Shown here one piece after another: positions 34,320 to 42,732 of a stretch of 64,000 nt of DNA. The notes beneath the pieces were generated by a model. That model saw only the letters and a list, made by a program, of their open reading frames with translations. It made no database searches and was not told where the DNA came from. Each line of letters opens with the position of its first letter. The stretch's first letter is position 1. The position numbers were made by a program, and so were the translations under genes. Source of the stretch: Bin87 sp965262485 (GTDB lineage Bacteria; Chloroflexota; Dehalococcoidia; Lucifugimonadales; UBA3495); assembly GCA_965262485.1 (NCBI GenBank), contig OZ253540.1, positions 1,302,001-1,366,000 of the forward strand, written 5' to 3'.

Positions 34320-34432
34320 CGCCGGCACACCAGGTCTCTCGGTTGTCCACCGAAACGGATTTCCCGCTAATCCTACGCCTGCCTCCGCTCATCCTGAGCT
34401 TGTCGAAGGATCACTCAGATGGCAACCACCAA

Positions 34433-35296
34433 TCATCGCCGCAGCGTCAAAAACACCGCCACTCCCGGTTCTGCAAGGATGCTGATGACTCCACGCTCCG
34501 CGAACGGTTGCGCTTTGTCCGGTTCTTCCGCCTCCAGCCGGCGCAGTTCAGCGAGCCAGGCTGCATCCTGCGCCTCGTACAACCCTGATTCATACCCGCA
34601 TTCGTTCACAACGCCCAGCGCCCAAGTGCGGAGGTCCCACAGCTCTTCCGGCGCAACCCGGTATCTTTCCACCTGGTCTTGCGCACTCTCATTGCGCTGC
34701 CAGGGCAACTCCCATTCACCGGTCAACGGCTTATGTCCCCGCTCGACCAGGCAGTCCGAAAATGCCGATTTACCACTGGCCACCGCCGGAGCTGCAGATA
34801 CGGCATCGAGTGCGTCCTTCCACACCTGTCGGAGGGTCAGGTTTTTGTTCTCATGCTCTTTGATCGACTCGATGGCGCACTTGCCGGAATCCCGTTGATT
34901 ACTGATGGCCACGCACGGTACTACCACGTGTCGCAACAAAATCTCCTGCACGTCGGATAGCGCCAGTTCCGCGCAGGACAGCGCATCTTCGGTGGTTTCC
35001 ATCCCTCTGCACTCGTTCAGCACGATGTTTGTAAGCGTCCACTGGCACCAGCCGTAATAACCCATTTCCTCCGTGCTGGCGCTCAGGACGTTCAGGCTCT
35101 TGCACCCCCGCAGTCCATTCGGATGCGGTATCGGTCCTTGTTCGATATTCACGGTTGGAAATTCCGTAGTGTGAAACACCGTTTCGACTCGCACGACCGT
35201 GTCCTGTACCGGCGCCGGTTGTTCACAGGCCAACACTCCCACCAGCAACACAATCACCAGCAGCGCGCCCACCGCCTTGCCTGCATCAGTCATCAT
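34433..35296 (-). CDS. Predicted lipoprotein of unknown function
   Basis: Product of 287 residues starting at tandem ATGs (35296, 35293). The N-terminus KAVGALLVIVLLVGVLACEQ is a signal peptide with a lipobox (VLAC), so the mature protein should be lipid-anchored. The body has nine or more cysteines in spaced pairs (GCKSLNV...WCQW; ECRG...SCAE; PCVAI...KCAIE; DCLVE; ECGYE), suggesting disulfide bonds outside the membrane, and no recognised domain. Start choice is set by the signal peptide; a longer frame to 35407 reads into a MITE. Function unknown. Confidence 0.7.
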   Translation of the reverse strand: MMTDAGKAVGALLVIVLLVGVLACEQPAPVQDTVVRVETVFHTTEFPTVNIEQGPIPHPNGLRGCKSLNVLSASTEEMGYYGWCQWTLTNIVLNECRGMETTEDALSCAELALSDVQEILLRHVVVPCVAISNQRDSGKCAIESIKEHENKNLTLRQVWKDALDAVSAAPAVASGKSAFSDCLVERGHKPLTGEWELPWQRNESAQDQVERYRVAPEELWDLRTWALGVVNECGYESGLYEAQDAAWLAELRRLEAEEPDKAQPFAERGVISILAEPGVAVFLTLRR

Positions 35297-35348
35297 CAAA
35301 ACCAACGATCCGCAATCCCAGTCAGTATCCCGCCACGATTCCCGGGCC

Positions 35349-35473
35349 AGGACGATTGCAAAGTCCCTTGACACCCGCTCATGGTGAGCTTGTCGAACCA
35401 CGGGCAACCATCCTTCGACGGGCTCAGGATGAGCGGAGAGAACAGGCCGGCCAAACGACTTTGCAATCGTCCT
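35349..35473. repeat. MITE-like element, family D, copy 1
   Basis: Perfect 17-bp inverted repeats (AGGACGATTGCAAAGTC at 35349-35365, complement at 35457-35473), flanked flush by the 12-bp direct repeat GATTCCCGGGCC (35337-35348 and 35474-35485). Inside is an FR palindrome (GGTGAGCTTGTCGAACCA ... CCTTCGACGGGCTCAGGATG). The same ends occur at 58238-58363. Confidence 0.88.
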
Positions 35474-35485
35474 GATTCCCGGGCC

Positions 35486-35661
35486 AGGGCCTTTCGTTCT
35501 CCCTCTCCCCTTGTGGGAGAGGGCTGGGGTGAGGGGTATAGTCTGCCACAGGATAGTTCCCTATCTCACACCTTCACCCTCACCCCCGTATCAAGTACGG
35601 GGCAGGCTCTAACCCTCTCCCATCAAGGGAGAGGGGATTTCTTGTAAAACCGAAAGGCCCT
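35486..35661. repeat. MITE-like element, family E
   Basis: Perfect 11-bp inverted repeats (AGGGCCTTTCG at 35486-35496 and CGAAAGGCCCT at 35651-35661). It lies between a second and a third copy of the target GATTCCCGGGC (35474-35484 and 35662-35672), so it was inserted at the same site as the neighbouring family D element. The interior has CCCTCTCCC / GGGAGAGGG hairpins and a CCGTATCAAGTACGGGG motif. Confidence 0.85.
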
Positions 35662-35756
35662 GATTCCCGGGCTGCTGCACACACTCTTCAAATTCAAACC
35701 TGATATAGTAGTCTACGCACGTCCGACAGCATCTAACCCGTGTGGAGGGAACCATT

Positions 35757-36395
35757 ATGCGACAAAGTGCAGTCAGCTTCACCGCCAAGGGTATGAATCT
35801 CGAGGGCATCATTGCCCTGCCGGATGGCGATGGCCCGTTCCCCGGCGTCGTCATGTGCCATCCCCACCCGCTCAACGGCGGCAACATGGATAACAACGTG
35901 GTGGTGGCCGTCACCTTCGGCCTGGCTGATGCCGGCATTGCCTCCCTGCGGTTCAACTTCCGCGGTGTAGGCAACAGCCAGGGCGAACACGCCCAGGGCG
36001 AAAAGGAGCACGAGGAAACTCTCGTTGCCATGGACTTTCTCGGTGCGTTGCCTGACGTCGACGACGACCGCATCGGACTTGGCGGCTACTCGTTCAGCAC
36101 CCGGGTAATTTGCGCCCACCAGCAACTCTACAAGAAGCCCCGCGCCATCGCTCTCGTTGCTCCCTCTATCGAAGCCATCACCGGCAGCCCGTTGCAGTCC
36201 GACAAAACCCCCAGGTTGATTATCACCGGCGACCGCGACCGCCTCGTCAACGCCGACGGGGTCGATGAGCAACTGGCGAGATTCGACCCGCCTGCCGACT
36301 ACCACGTGGTGCCCGGCGCAGACCACTTCTGGGTTGGCCAGGAGGGTCAGATGACCGAGTGCGTGGTGCAGTTCTTCCGCGATCATTTGCTCTAG
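35757..36395 (+). CDS. Alpha/beta hydrolase (dienelactone-hydrolase/acylpeptidase-like)
   Basis: Cytoplasmic alpha/beta hydrolase of 212 residues. It begins with SFTAKGMNLEGIIALPDGDGPFPGVVMCHPHPLNGG, a loop common in small hydrolases, and has LRFNFRGVGNSQG, the nucleophile elbow GGYSFST, an acid strand ending LIITGDRDRLV and the catalytic His in PGADHFW. GGAGGG lies 7 bases before the ATG. The catalytic triad is complete, the substrate unknown. It precedes lspA by 11 bases and may be co-transcribed with it. Confidence 0.9.
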   Translation: MRQSAVSFTAKGMNLEGIIALPDGDGPFPGVVMCHPHPLNGGNMDNNVVVAVTFGLADAGIASLRFNFRGVGNSQGEHAQGEKEHEETLVAMDFLGALPDVDDDRIGLGGYSFSTRVICAHQQLYKKPRAIALVAPSIEAITGSPLQSDKTPRLIITGDRDRLVNADGVDEQLARFDPPADYHVVPGADHFWVGQEGQMTECVVQFFRDHLL

Positions 36396-36406
36396 CAACC
36401 AACTCC

Positions 36407-37039
36407 ATGTTCAAGGTCGCAATCCGCCGCCGGCCGGTGTATCAGGACTGGAACCTGCTGCAACTGGCAGCGCTGGCGCTGACTTTAGACCAGCTGACCA
36501 AGTTCGTCGTCCGCCAATCTCTGGCGACCTATCAGTCTTGGCCTTTTTCCGGGTTCTTTCGTTTTACTCACGTCCATAACACGGGCAGCGCCTTCGGTCT
36601 GTTTCAGGATCAAAACCTCATTCTGCTGTTCGTTTCGATCATCGGCATCGTGGTGCTCGGGTTCGTTTACGGCAGCCAGAATCAACCCGGTCGCGTCATA
36701 CGTCTCAGCATCGCCCTCATGATGGGTGGCGCATTCGGCAACCTCCTGGATCGGATTCTATTCGGCCACGTCACCGACTTCATCGACATCGGGCCGTGGC
36801 CGGTGTTCAATCTCGCCGACTCTGCCATCGTCACCGGATTGTTCTTGATGGCATGGTTACTCCTCACCCGCCGAGACGCTCCCGTTCAGGTCGATGTGAG
36901 TCACCGGTCCGAAGCCCCCGGCACGGCGGGGTCCTGCCCTCTGTGCGACGGCCCCATGATTGAACTGTCCAACGGCGCACGCTGCGCCGATTGTGGCGTC
37001 CGCGAACGCATCATGTCCACCGGACACCCGCACCCATGA
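36407..37039 (+). CDS. lspA: Lipoprotein signal peptidase LspA fused to a zinc ribbon
   Basis: Inner-membrane aspartyl peptidase that cleaves prolipoproteins after lipidation. Four membrane helices are visible, with HVHNTGSAFGLF, GGAFGNLLDRILFGHVTDFI and WPVFNLADSAIV; the catalytic aspartates fall at 124 and 138. Residues 165-210 add a tail with C177-x2-C180...C193-x2-C196 (CPLCDGPMIELSNGARCADC), a zinc ribbon that standard LspA lacks. With the predicted lipoprotein at 34433 it gives a local client. The start at 36407 lies 11 bases after the hydrolase; the stop overlaps the pseudouridine synthase start (ATGA). Confidence 0.93.
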   Translation: MFKVAIRRRPVYQDWNLLQLAALALTLDQLTKFVVRQSLATYQSWPFSGFFRFTHVHNTGSAFGLFQDQNLILLFVSIIGIVVLGFVYGSQNQPGRVIRLSIALMMGGAFGNLLDRILFGHVTDFIDIGPWPVFNLADSAIVTGLFLMAWLLLTRRDAPVQVDVSHRSEAPGTAGSCPLCDGPMIELSNGARCADCGVRERIMSTGHPHP

Positions 37040-38001
37040 CGCCCGCCGCCGACATCCAGCGTTACGAACACGTGGTGGTTGATCCCAATACCAACCGCCT
37101 CGACGCCTACTTGGCCGGCATCTCTGAACTCGCCAGCCAGGGTTTGTCCCGCAGCCGTCTCCATGCCCTCACCGTCGAAGGCTGCATTACCGTCAACGGA
37201 CTATCGACCCGACCGGCCCAACGCCTCCACACCGGCGATATCATCGTCGTAACCGTGCCACCCGTCCGCTTGCCCACCGACCTGCTTCCCCAGGACATAC
37301 CCGTCGGCATCGTTTACCAGGACGATGACATCGTCGTCGTCGACAAACCGGCTGGCCTGTCAGTGCATCCCGGCCCCGGCCATCCCGACGGCACCCTGGT
37401 CAACGCGCTGCTGGCCCGCTGCCCCGACATCCGCGGCGTGGGGGGCGAATTGCGTCCGGGCATCGTCCACCGCCTGGACCGTGACACCTCCGGCCTGCTG
37501 GTCGTCGCCAAGAGTCAGTTGGCCCACCAGCGGCTCACCGAGCAAATGAAACTACGCACCATCATCAAGGAGTACCAGGCCGTCGCCGTGGGCATGGTCA
37601 CTCCCGACACCGGAACCATTGACGCCCCTATCGCCCGGCATCCTTACTATCGCCAGCGCATGGCCGTCGTCGCAGACGGACGCGCCGCTCGGACCCACTA
37701 CCGCACCGCCGAGAACCTCAACGGCCACACCTTGTTGACCATATCGCTGGAAACCGGCCGCACCCACCAGATTCGCGTTCACCTGGCCCACATTGGGTTC
37801 CCCATCCTTGGCGACCAGATCTACGGGCGCGCCAGCCAGATTCTTGACCGCCAGTTCCTCCACGCGGCTCGCCTCGGTTTCCACCACCCGATAACCGGCG
37901 AGTGGTCAGAACATGAGAGCCCGTTGCCGCCCACGCTGGCGCGTACCCTGCGTGAGTTGCGAAACTCCCCGGGCTCCGTCGCCCTGAACGCCACCATTTA
38001 G
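37036..38001 (+). CDS. RluA-family pseudouridine synthase
   Basis: Pseudouridine synthase of 321 residues, isomerising uridine in 23S rRNA (RluD-like) or tRNA. The N-terminal S4 RNA-binding domain covers RLDAYLAGIS...GLSRSRLHALTVEGCITVNG; the catalytic core has IVYQDDDIVVVDKPAGLSVHPGPG, the signature HRLDRDTSGLLVVAKS with the catalytic Asp, and SLETGRTHQIRVHLAHIGFPILGD. Operon with lspA by a four-base overlap, a common pairing in bacteria. Of the RluA/C/D types it fits RluD best, which I cannot confirm. Confidence 0.93.
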   Translation: MTPAADIQRYEHVVVDPNTNRLDAYLAGISELASQGLSRSRLHALTVEGCITVNGLSTRPAQRLHTGDIIVVTVPPVRLPTDLLPQDIPVGIVYQDDDIVVVDKPAGLSVHPGPGHPDGTLVNALLARCPDIRGVGGELRPGIVHRLDRDTSGLLVVAKSQLAHQRLTEQMKLRTIIKEYQAVAVGMVTPDTGTIDAPIARHPYYRQRMAVVADGRAARTHYRTAENLNGHTLLTISLETGRTHQIRVHLAHIGFPILGDQIYGRASQILDRQFLHAARLGFHHPITGEWSEHESPLPPTLARTLRELRNSPGSVALNATI

Positions 38002-38074
38002 CCTGATTCAATAATATAATTCATGAGGATGCCACGTCCTGGCGCCGAATTTCCTGTCAAAGAGAACTGGAACC

Positions 38075-39790
38075 ATGACCGTTCAAACCGAAAATACCAT
38101 GGGGAATGAACCCACCGACTTCATCCGTAGCATCATCACCGACGATCAGGCCGCCGGCGCCTACGATGGCCGCGTCGTCACCCGCTTTCCTCCCGAACCC
38201 AACGGCTATTTGCACATCGGCCACGCCAAGTCCATCTGTCTTAATTTCGGAGTCGGCGAGCAGTTCCCGGGCGCCCGGTGCAACATGCGCTTCGACGACA
38301 CCAACCCCACACATGAGGATATCGAGTACGTCGAGTCCATTTTGGCCGACATCCGCTGGCTCGGTTTCGACTGGGGCCAGCACCTCTACTACGCCTCCGA
38401 CTATTTTGAGCAGTTGTACCAATACGCCGAGCAGCTCATCCTGGACGGCAACGCCTACATTGACAACCTCACTGCCGAGGAGATTCGCGACTACCGCGGC
38501 ACCCTGACCGACCCCGGCCGGGAGAGTCCCCATCGGAACCGTCCAACGGAAGAAAACCTCGATCTGTTTCGCCGTATGCGGGCTGGCGAGTTCCCCGATG
38601 GCGCCCATGTCCTCCGCGCCCGCATCGACATGGCCTCGCCCAACGTCAACATGCGCGACCCCGTCCTCTACCGCATCCGCCACGCCGAGCACCATCGCAC
38701 CGGCAACGACTGGTGCATCTACCCCATGTACGACTACGCCCACTCCCTCTCCGATTCCATCGAGGGCATTACCCACTCCCTTTGCACCCTGGAGTTTGAA
38801 GATCATCGGCCCCTGTACGACTGGTGCCAGGAAGTGCTGGGCATCTACCGCAGCCGTCAAATCGAGTTCGCCCGCCTGAACCTCTCCCACACCGTCATGA
38901 GCAAACGGATGCTGCGCCGCCTGGTGGAAGATGAGCACGTCGCCGGCTGGGACGACCCCCGTATGCCCACCATCAGCGCCCTGCGCCGCCGCGGTTACAC
39001 CCCCGAATCCATCCGCGACATGTGCCAGCGGGTCGGCGTTGCTCGCCGCAATACCGTCACCGAACTCGCCCTGCTGGAACACTGCCTGCGCGAAGACCTG
39101 AATCTCCGCGCACCGCGGCGCATGGCCGTGCTCAACCCCCTGAAACTGGTTATCACCAACTACCCGGAAGGCCAGTCCGAGCTGTTCCAAGCGATAAACA
39201 ATCCGGAAGACGATTCCATGGGCGTGCGCCAGGTTCCGTTCAGTCGGGAGATTTATATCGAACGGGACGACTTCATGGAAGACCCCCCTCGACGTTTCTA
39301 CCGCCTGGCTCCGGGTCGCGAAGTTCGCCTGCGGTACGCCTGCCTGATCACGTGTACCGGCATGATCAAGGACGCTGACGGCAACGTCACCGAAATTCAC
39401 TGCACCTACGATCCCGACAGCCGCGGCGGCAACGCCCCCGACGGACGGCGTGTCCAGGGAACCATTCATTGGGTCTCTGCGGCCCATGCCTCGCCGCTTG
39501 AAGTGCGCGTGTACGACAATCTGTTCACCGATCCGTCGCCCGCCAGCGCCGCTGATGACGCCGGCCAGGACTTCACCGACTTGATCAGCCCTGATTCACT
39601 GCGGATCGTAAACGCCTGGGCCGAACCCGCATTGGCCGACGCCAGCCCCGGCGACCGCTACCAATTTGAACGCCTGGGTTACTTTTGCGCCGACATTCGA
39701 GACTCCAAACCCGGGGCCCCGGTGTTCAACCGCACCGTAACCCTGCGCGACAGTTGGGCCCGCATCAACCGACAGGCCACCGGTCAGTAA
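38075..39790 (+). CDS. glnS: Glutamine--tRNA ligase
   Basis: Class I GlnRS of 571 residues charging tRNA-Gln directly. The HIGH motif is in PPEPNGYLHIGHAKSICLNF, the second signature is LNLSHTVMSKRMLRRLV (MSKR), and RFDDTNPTHEDIEYVESI and WCIYPMYDYAHSLSDSIEGI mark the GlnRS/GluRS subfamily; two C-terminal anticodon-binding beta barrels follow, ending FNRTVTLRDSWARI. Start at 38075 after AAAGAGA. It is followed by gltX, so both enzymes are present and Gln-tRNA need not be made by the transamidation route, at least in part. A matching tRNA-Gln(CTG) is at 61454. Confidence 0.96.
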   Translation: MTVQTENTMGNEPTDFIRSIITDDQAAGAYDGRVVTRFPPEPNGYLHIGHAKSICLNFGVGEQFPGARCNMRFDDTNPTHEDIEYVESILADIRWLGFDWGQHLYYASDYFEQLYQYAEQLILDGNAYIDNLTAEEIRDYRGTLTDPGRESPHRNRPTEENLDLFRRMRAGEFPDGAHVLRARIDMASPNVNMRDPVLYRIRHAEHHRTGNDWCIYPMYDYAHSLSDSIEGITHSLCTLEFEDHRPLYDWCQEVLGIYRSRQIEFARLNLSHTVMSKRMLRRLVEDEHVAGWDDPRMPTISALRRRGYTPESIRDMCQRVGVARRNTVTELALLEHCLREDLNLRAPRRMAVLNPLKLVITNYPEGQSELFQAINNPEDDSMGVRQVPFSREIYIERDDFMEDPPRRFYRLAPGREVRLRYACLITCTGMIKDADGNVTEIHCTYDPDSRGGNAPDGRRVQGTIHWVSAAHASPLEVRVYDNLFTDPSPASAADDAGQDFTDLISPDSLRIVNAWAEPALADASPGDRYQFERLGYFCADIRDSKPGAPVFNRTVTLRDSWARINRQATGQ

Positions 39791-39861
39791 CCGGGCCATG
39801 CCGCACCTCGCCTCGCCATTCCAGTCTCGGTCCAGCCAGTCTCGGTCCAGGAGGAACTAAC

Positions 39862-41343
39862 GTGTCCGATACCGTTCGCGTCCGCTATGCTCCCAGCCCC
39901 ACCGGCGACCCGCATATCGGAAACATTCGCACCGCCATGTTCAACTGGCTCTTTGCCCGCAGCAACGGGGGAAGCTTCGTCGTCAGGGTTGAAGACACCG
40001 ACCAGAGTCGCATCACGGAAGGCGCGGTCGATAACATCCTGAACGGCCTCGAATGGCTGGGCATTGACTGGGACGAAGGCCCCCGGGTCGGCGGCGATTT
40101 CGGCCCCTACTTCCAGTCCCAACGCCTGGAACGGTACAACGCGGCCGCTGAGCAGTTGATCGCATCCGGCGACGCCTACCGCTGCTATTGCTCGCCGGAA
40201 CGCGTTGCCGAATTGCGAAAAGAGCAGGCCCGCAACAAAGTGCGACAGGGCTACGACAGCCACTGCCGTCATCTTTCCGACTCGGAGCGAAGGGCCCGCG
40301 AGGCAGACGGCGCATCGTGGGTGCTGCGTTTTGCCATGCCCCAGTCCGGCGCAACCTCGGTGGACGATGCCATTCGCGGCCACGTTGAATGGCAGAACGA
40401 ACTGACGGATGACTTCGTGCTGGTGAAATCCGACGGCTTCCCCACCTACCACATGGCCGTGGTGGTCGACGACCACGCCATGCAGATCAGTCACGTGCTG
40501 CGCGCCGAAGAATGGCTCCCCAGTACCCCGCGCCACGTCCAACTCTACCGCGCCCTGAACCTGCCCATGCCCCGTTTCGGGCACCTGCCCATGATTCTGG
40601 GCTCCGACCGCGCCAAGCTGTCCAAGCGACACGGCGCCACCTCCGTGATGGAATACCGCGACGATGGCTACTTGCCCGCAGCTCTTATCAATTTCATGGT
40701 TCTGCTGGGCTGGTCTCTGGACGGCGAAACCGACGTCATGTCGCTGGACACCATCCGCAGCCATTTCACCCTCGAAAGAGTAGGCAAACCCGCGGCCATC
40801 TTCGATCTGGACAAGCTGCAGTGGATGAACGGCGTGTACATCCGCCAGGCCGAACCCTCGACCCTCGCCGGTTGGATGCTGCCGTTCCTGCAACGAGACT
40901 TCCCGCCTCACCTGTTGCCCGTTGACGAATCATATCTGCAGCTGATCATTCCTCTCGTGCAGGAAAGGCTCAAAACCCTGGCCGAGGCTCCTGAGATGGT
41001 GTCCTACTTCTTTGAGGATGACCCTCCCTACGATGGTGAAATGCTCATCCAGCGCAACATGGATTCGGCTGGCGCTCTCGCCGCCCTGGAAAGGGCCGCC
41101 GCCGACCTCGCCTCGGTCGATCCCAACGAATTCCAGCATGACCACCTGGAATCTCTACTAAGGTCCACGGGCAGCGACCTCGGTCTGAACGGGCGGCAGT
41201 TCTTCGGCGCTCTTCGCGTTGCAATGTCGGGCCGAGCGGCTACGCCTCCCCTCTTCGACATGATGGAGGCGCTGGGTAAGGAGCGCGTCCTGCGCCGATT
41301 GTCGATTGCCGCCGGAAAACTGCTGGCCGACGTTACCCGGTAG
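39862..41343 (+). CDS. gltX: Glutamate--tRNA ligase
   Basis: Class I GluRS of 493 residues. VRYAPSPTGDPHIGNIRTAMFNWLFAR carries the HIGH-type motif (PHIGN), KLSKRHGATSVMEYRDDGYLP the KMSKS-type motif, and VRVEDTDQSR the specificity loop; the helical anticodon-binding domain follows. The GTG start at 39862 is preceded by GGAGGAAC, better than any longer alternative. It is 71 bases after glnS on the same strand, a probable operon. The C-terminus meets the K+ channel gene tail-to-tail with no spacer. Confidence 0.95.
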   Translation: MSDTVRVRYAPSPTGDPHIGNIRTAMFNWLFARSNGGSFVVRVEDTDQSRITEGAVDNILNGLEWLGIDWDEGPRVGGDFGPYFQSQRLERYNAAAEQLIASGDAYRCYCSPERVAELRKEQARNKVRQGYDSHCRHLSDSERRAREADGASWVLRFAMPQSGATSVDDAIRGHVEWQNELTDDFVLVKSDGFPTYHMAVVVDDHAMQISHVLRAEEWLPSTPRHVQLYRALNLPMPRFGHLPMILGSDRAKLSKRHGATSVMEYRDDGYLPAALINFMVLLGWSLDGETDVMSLDTIRSHFTLERVGKPAAIFDLDKLQWMNGVYIRQAEPSTLAGWMLPFLQRDFPPHLLPVDESYLQLIIPLVQERLKTLAEAPEMVSYFFEDDPPYDGEMLIQRNMDSAGALAALERAAADLASVDPNEFQHDHLESLLRSTGSDLGLNGRQFFGALRVAMSGRAATPPLFDMMEALGKERVLRRLSIAAGKLLADVTR

Positions 41344-42276
41344 CTACGACCCGCCGGGCTGCCCGTCGGCGTCCACCGGAGCAATCCGTTGGCCACAGTG
41401 GGGGCAGTAGTCCCCGGCGCTTCGCCGACCAAAGCGGTTGCCGTGCACGCCCTCATCCGCATCGGCCTCCAGCAGACCCGCGCTGAGTATCCCTGCCGGC
41501 AGCGCGAACAACCCAATACCCATCACCGCTATCACCGCCGCCAGCAGCCGCCCTGTTGTCGTAACCGGCACCGTATCCCCGTAACCCACGGTGGTTAGAG
41601 TAACCACGCTCCACCACATAGCCGCCGGAATGCTCGTGAACTTGTCGGGTTGCGCCGCCGATTCCGCGAAGAACATCAACGACGCGGCAATCACCAATAT
41701 TAACAGCAGGGCTGCTATGGCGGTCAGAAGCTGGCTGCTTTTCAACCGCACCGCCATCCCCAGTCTGCGCCCCCCGGAGAAATACCTGGCCAGTTTGGCC
41801 GACCGGGTGATCAGGCGAACCGCCAGCAGAAAAGACAGGCTGGGCCCATCACCGGACACCAACAGGGCTATGGCCGCGGCCACGGATGGATACAGGGCCG
41901 CTGCATCAATGAGCGCGGCGGGAGAGATTACGTACTTCCAGCGCTGCCGCCAGTCCCTGCCCTCCGGATTCGCTTCGGGCGCGGCCCAAAACCTCAGCGC
42001 GTACTCCACAAGGAACACCGCCACAGTGCAGTACTCGACGACGTGAAACCACAGGGAGTACGACCTTGCTAACGTCGGGACCGTCCAGAGAATCAGCGAG
42101 GCAGAATTGATCAGGATGACCGTAACGAGAACTGCCTCGACCGTGTACACGGTATTGATCCAGCTCGCATTATCAGCCGGTGGCGCCGAGCCCGCCGGTT
42201 CCAGGGCCCGGTATACTCGCCGCCTGGCCGAAAGTCGGTGGCGACCGGATGGGCAGGGCTTATCGGCCTCATTCAT
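41344..42276 (-). CDS. Voltage-gated-type potassium channel
   Basis: Membrane protein of 310 residues with an N-terminal S1-S4-like voltage-sensor region (VLVTVILINSASLILW, FHVVEYCTVAVFLVEYALRFW, SLSFLLAVRLITRSAKLARYF with spaced basic residues) and a pore domain carrying the K+ selectivity filter TLTTVGYGDTVPVT, then an inner helix AAVIAVMGIGLFALPAGILSAG. The C-terminal tail DYCPHCGQRI holds one CxxC pair, half of a zinc ribbon, as often seen in Kv-like bacterial channels. Likely sets membrane potential. Its 3' end abuts gltX. Confidence 0.9.
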   Translation of the reverse strand: MNEADKPCPSGRHRLSARRRVYRALEPAGSAPPADNASWINTVYTVEAVLVTVILINSASLILWTVPTLARSYSLWFHVVEYCTVAVFLVEYALRFWAAPEANPEGRDWRQRWKYVISPAALIDAAALYPSVAAAIALLVSGDGPSLSFLLAVRLITRSAKLARYFSGGRRLGMAVRLKSSQLLTAIAALLLILVIAASLMFFAESAAQPDKFTSIPAAMWWSVVTLTTVGYGDTVPVTTTGRLLAAVIAVMGIGLFALPAGILSAGLLEADADEGVHGNRFGRRSAGDYCPHCGQRIAPVDADGQPGGS

Positions 42277-42732
42277 TGCTTGAACCTGCCTGTCGGAGCC
42301 CGCGGGCGACTTGCAAACGGAACATTCAGGATTCGGACCCGGTCAATGGATCCAGGTACTCGCCGGTTCCGGGGTATCACCGGGCTCAGGTTCAGTTGGT
42401 TGCGCGCAGGAATTGATGATCGTACCCCCAACGACTCCGTCTGGAATTAGGAAATAGAGTCCGAAATGTAAATTTTATAAAAATCTTTCAAAAATGAGTT
42501 AATTATGGGTTCTTTTATATTGACTAAAAACCATAGCGTCAATGTACAGTGGGTTACGGCGTATTCCGTTCCATAAATTGTCTCTTTACAAAAATCAATA
42601 TCAATTTCCGGACGGGACGCCTATCGCCACGATTAACCGCCCGGATCAACGATTGAATCATATCAATTTAGCGGTTGTGGCTTCTAGAAACCCCACATTG
42701 GATTCCAACGAATTATTGAGGAGTAACCTGCG
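42277..42732. other. Intergenic gap with an A+T-rich stretch
   Basis: No convincing gene. The first 150 bases are GC-rich like the coding neighbours. From about 42440 to 42610 the sequence becomes strongly A+T-rich (for example TGTAAATTTTATAAAAATC) and includes TTGAC...GTCAA dyads near 42520-42542. It probably holds the promoters of the divergent K+ channel and MBL genes, but no single site can be fixed. Confidence 0.45.

Noticed and set aside
38057..39487. Minus-strand open frame of 476 codons opposite glnS
   Set aside because: Overlaps a certain GlnRS gene and has a repetitive G/V-rich translation without family features.
42180..42416. Plus-strand frame of 78 codons between the K+ channel and the MBL gene
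   Set aside because: Mostly overlaps the 5' end of the channel gene on the other strand and shows no motif or ribosome site.
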